A stretch of 8,115 nucleotides of DNA, from positions 2,404-10,518 of the forward strand of contig CAJOFW010000046.1 of NCBI GenBank assembly GCA_905234005.1. Direction: 5' to 3'. The notes below the pieces were generated by a model, which was not told where the DNA came from, did not search any database, and saw only the letters and a program-made list of their open reading frames with translations. This stretch comes from an uncultured Oscillospiraceae bacterium (GTDB lineage Bacteria > Bacillota > Clostridia > Oscillospirales > Oscillospiraceae). This document shows, piece after piece, positions 6,514 through 8,115 of the stretch. The number at the start of each line of letters is the position of its first letter. Position 1 is the first letter of the stretch. A program made the translations under genes and the position numbers.

Positions 6514-8115
6514 ATGAGATTCTCCCTCAGAAAGAAAACGACGGTGCTGATCGTCTCGATCGTCCTGCTCATCAGCATCGTGTCCATCCTGGCCTGCAGC
6601 AAGATCATCCGCGACATCATCCGGACGCAGTATTCGGACTACTCCTCGTCCCTGAGCAGCACCGTCGCCGTCACCGTGGACGCGGAGCGCGTCACCCGTC
6701 TGCGTGACCAGATCCTCGCCATCTACGACAGCGCGGAGAACAAGGTTTCGAGCACCGAATGGGGCACGGACGAGTTCTACGACTACCTCGCCCTGTTCCG
6801 GCAGGTGGAGCAGACCGAGGACTTCATGGCGCTCCGGCACGATCTGCGGCTTATACAGGACGTGAACGACGTGGATTGCATCTACCTCGACTGGGTCGAC
6901 GCGGAGCTTGAGAATGTCATTTACCTCGTGGACGCCGCCTACGAGGACGTCTGCCCGCCGGGCTGCATCGACCCGCTGTACGCCGGCACGGAGATTCTGC
7001 ACAACCCGGAGATCGGGTTCCCCCCGTACCTCACCAATACCGCTGAATACGGCTGGCTCGTCTCCGCCGGCGCGCCGATCCACAACCTCGCCGGAGAGAT
7101 TGTCGGCTACGCCTGCGTTGACATCTCCATGAACGAGATGATGCATATGCAGCATCTGTATCTCACGATCACCGCGCTGGCGCTGCTGCTTCTGGCGGTG
7201 GTTGTCAGCTTCGGCGGCATCGTGCTCGTCAACCGGTTCATCGTGCGTCCGATCAACGCCCTGTCCGACGCGTCCGTCGGCTTCAACGGCGCGGAGAGCG
7301 GCGATTGCTGCTCCCTGTTCGCCGATCTCAACATCCACACCGGCGACGAGATCGAGGCGCTGGCAGGCTCGATGGCGCAGATGGAGAAGAACATCAAGGG
7401 CTACATCGACAGCCTCTTCAATATGTCGCAGGAGCTGAGCGTCACCCGTGAACGGGCCGACGAGATGGGCTATCTCGCGAACATCGACGCTCTGACCAAG
7501 GTGCGCAACAAGCGGGCCTTCGACCTCATGTGCGACCGACTGAAGGAGGAAATCCAAACCGGCAAGGCGGCGTTCGGCCTCGCGATGGTCGATCTGAACG
7601 ACCTCAAGAAGTTCAACGACAACTACGGCCACGACAAGGGCGACCTGGCCATTCAGGAGCTTTGCGGCCTGATCTGCACGGTCTTCAAGCACTCCGCCGT
7701 GTTCCGTCTCGGCGGCGACGAGTTCGCCGTGGTGCTCGAAAACCAGGACTACCGAAAGAGCGACAGGCTGATCGACACGCTGTACAGGGGCATCCGCGCC
7801 CGTCAGGCGGACGAGTCGCTGCCGCCGTGGCAGCGCATCTCCGCCGCGCTGGGCTACGCCGCGTGGGATCCGGCGCTGGACGACACGCTCGACGACCTGC
7901 TCAAGCGGGCCGATCAGGCGATGTACGAAAGGAAGAAGGCCATGAAGGCCGAGGCGGCGGCGCACTCGCCGCGGCACCTGAGCCCGGACGGCCCGGAGGA
8001 ACCGGACGACGAGGCGCTCCCGATCGCAGAGCAGGAGCCGAAGCACCTCAGCCCGGAGCCGGAGCCGGAGACTTCGGAGCCGGAGGAATCGGAACCGGAC
8101 GCTGCAGAGCCGGAG
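6514..8115 (+). CDS. Membrane-bound sensor diguanylate cyclase (Cache-like sensor, HAMP, GGDEF), C-terminus cut by window edge
   Basis: Of this protein 534 residues are visible and the frame is still open at the right edge. Order of parts: basic N-terminus, membrane helix 1 (about 10-28), an extracytoplasmic region (about 29-215), membrane helix 2 (about 216-239), a HAMP-like segment starting NRFIVRPI (240-247), a coiled-coil linker (about 298-322), a GGDEF domain (about 323-475) and an acidic tail. The extracytoplasmic part ends SAGAPIHN...GEIVGYACVDIS, the pattern of a Cache ligand-binding domain. The cyclase site is intact: D360 in MVDLND, N368 and D377 of KKFNDNYGHDKGD, and GGDEF at 400-404. 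It should therefore make cyclic di-GMP from two GTP in response to an external small-molecule signal. The usual inhibitory RxxD site is absent. After the domain-ending ADQAMYERKK come Pro/Glu-rich repeats with HLSP at 488-491 and 511-514. The ligand cannot be told from sequence. The start is fixed by a strong ribosome binding site, and the gene has its own promoter. Confidence 0.92.
   Translation, partial: MRFSLRKKTTVLIVSIVLLISIVSILACSKIIRDIIRTQYSDYSSSLSSTVAVTVDAERVTRLRDQILAIYDSAENKVSSTEWGTDEFYDYLALFRQVEQTEDFMALRHDLRLIQDVNDVDCIYLDWVDAELENVIYLVDAAYEDVCPPGCIDPLYAGTEILHNPEIGFPPYLTNTAEYGWLVSAGAPIHNLAGEIVGYACVDISMNEMMHMQHLYLTITALALLLLAVVVSFGGIVLVNRFIVRPINALSDASVGFNGAESGDCCSLFADLNIHTGDEIEALAGSMAQMEKNIKGYIDSLFNMSQELSVTRERADEMGYLANIDALTKVRNKRAFDLMCDRLKEEIQTGKAAFGLAMVDLNDLKKFNDNYGHDKGDLAIQELCGLICTVFKHSAVFRLGGDEFAVVLENQDYRKSDRLIDTLYRGIRARQADESLPPWQRISAALGYAAWDPALDDTLDDLLKRADQAMYERKKAMKAEAAAHSPRHLSPDGPEEPDDEALPIAEQEPKHLSPEPEPETSEPEESEPDAAEPE
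8044..8115 (+). repeat. Degenerate EP-rich coding repeat (GAGCCG units)
   Basis: From the second HLSP motif onward the coding sequence consists mostly of GAG/GAA-CCG dicodons with occasional Ser, Thr, Ala or Asp codons, encoding a Pro/Glu tail (EPEPE, then SEPEE, SEPD, AEPE). Such six-base repeats are prone to length change by slippage. The repeat continues out of the window, so its total length is unknown. Confidence 0.6.

Noticed and set aside
6586..6600. Lipoprotein signal (ILAC before S29) at the end of the first hydrophobic segment of the cyclase
   Set aside because: The -2 residue is Leu, which is a poor lipobox fit. The two-helix sensor topology with a cytoplasmic GGDEF domain explains the segment as a membrane anchor.
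6472..8046. Long minus-strand open frame (524 codons) opposite the diguanylate cyclase
   Set aside because: It is antisense to an unmistakable GGDEF protein. Its low-complexity composition and lack of domain signatures mark it as a shadow of GC-rich codon use.
1..8115. CRISPR arrays, tRNA or rRNA genes, insertion sequences, or a multi-gene defence system around the SNF2 ATPase
   Set aside because: No regularly spaced repeats, cloverleaf-like sequences, transposase motifs or terminal inverted repeats were seen. The SNF2 gene lacks the nuclease, methylase or PLD partners found in known SNF2-containing defence loci within this window.

Overview
The window looks like chromosome from a GC-rich, probably anaerobic, Firmicute-like bacterium (class Clostridia is my best guess). 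Three things suggest this. Three of the four genes have strong AGGAGG-type ribosome binding sites. Promoters close to the housekeeping TTGACA/TATAAT consensus sit in short AT-rich islands within otherwise very GC-rich DNA. The gene content (ferredoxin-fused flavoprotein, SWIM-SNF2 ATPase, YcxB-like protein, Cache/HAMP diguanylate cyclase) is familiar from gut clostridia. The taxonomic call is inference, because no rRNA or tRNA gene is present.

Layout: four protein genes. On the minus strand, from the left edge, lie a YcxB-like two-helix membrane protein (1-427, its C-terminal end cut off by the window) and, upstream of it, a 572-residue flavoprotein with two N-terminal 4Fe-4S clusters (534-2252). 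A divergent intergenic region of about 300 bp (2253-2549) holds one promoter for each direction. It also holds a palindrome beside the flavoprotein ribosome binding site and two GC-rich hairpins in the leader of the rightward gene. On the plus strand follow a 1277-residue SNF2-family ATPase with two SWIM-type zinc-finger motifs (2550-6383). After a 130-bp gap with its own promoter comes a membrane-bound sensor diguanylate cyclase (6514 to beyond 8115). Its C terminus runs into an acidic Pro/Glu-rich tail that leaves the window.

The genes do not form an obvious pathway. Each has its own recognisable promoter: the YcxB promoter overlaps the stop codon of the flavoprotein gene, and the cyclase promoter lies just after the SNF2 stop. 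They look like four independently transcribed units: redox enzyme, small membrane protein, chromatin/nucleic-acid remodelling ATPase and c-di-GMP signalling. I found no mobile element, CRISPR array, RNA gene or convincing defence or biosynthetic cluster. The points most worth a second look are the duplicated SWIM motif, the flavoprotein whose usual fumarate-reductase substrate residues appear substituted, the cyclase lacking the RxxD inhibitory site, and the compact regulatory sequences.
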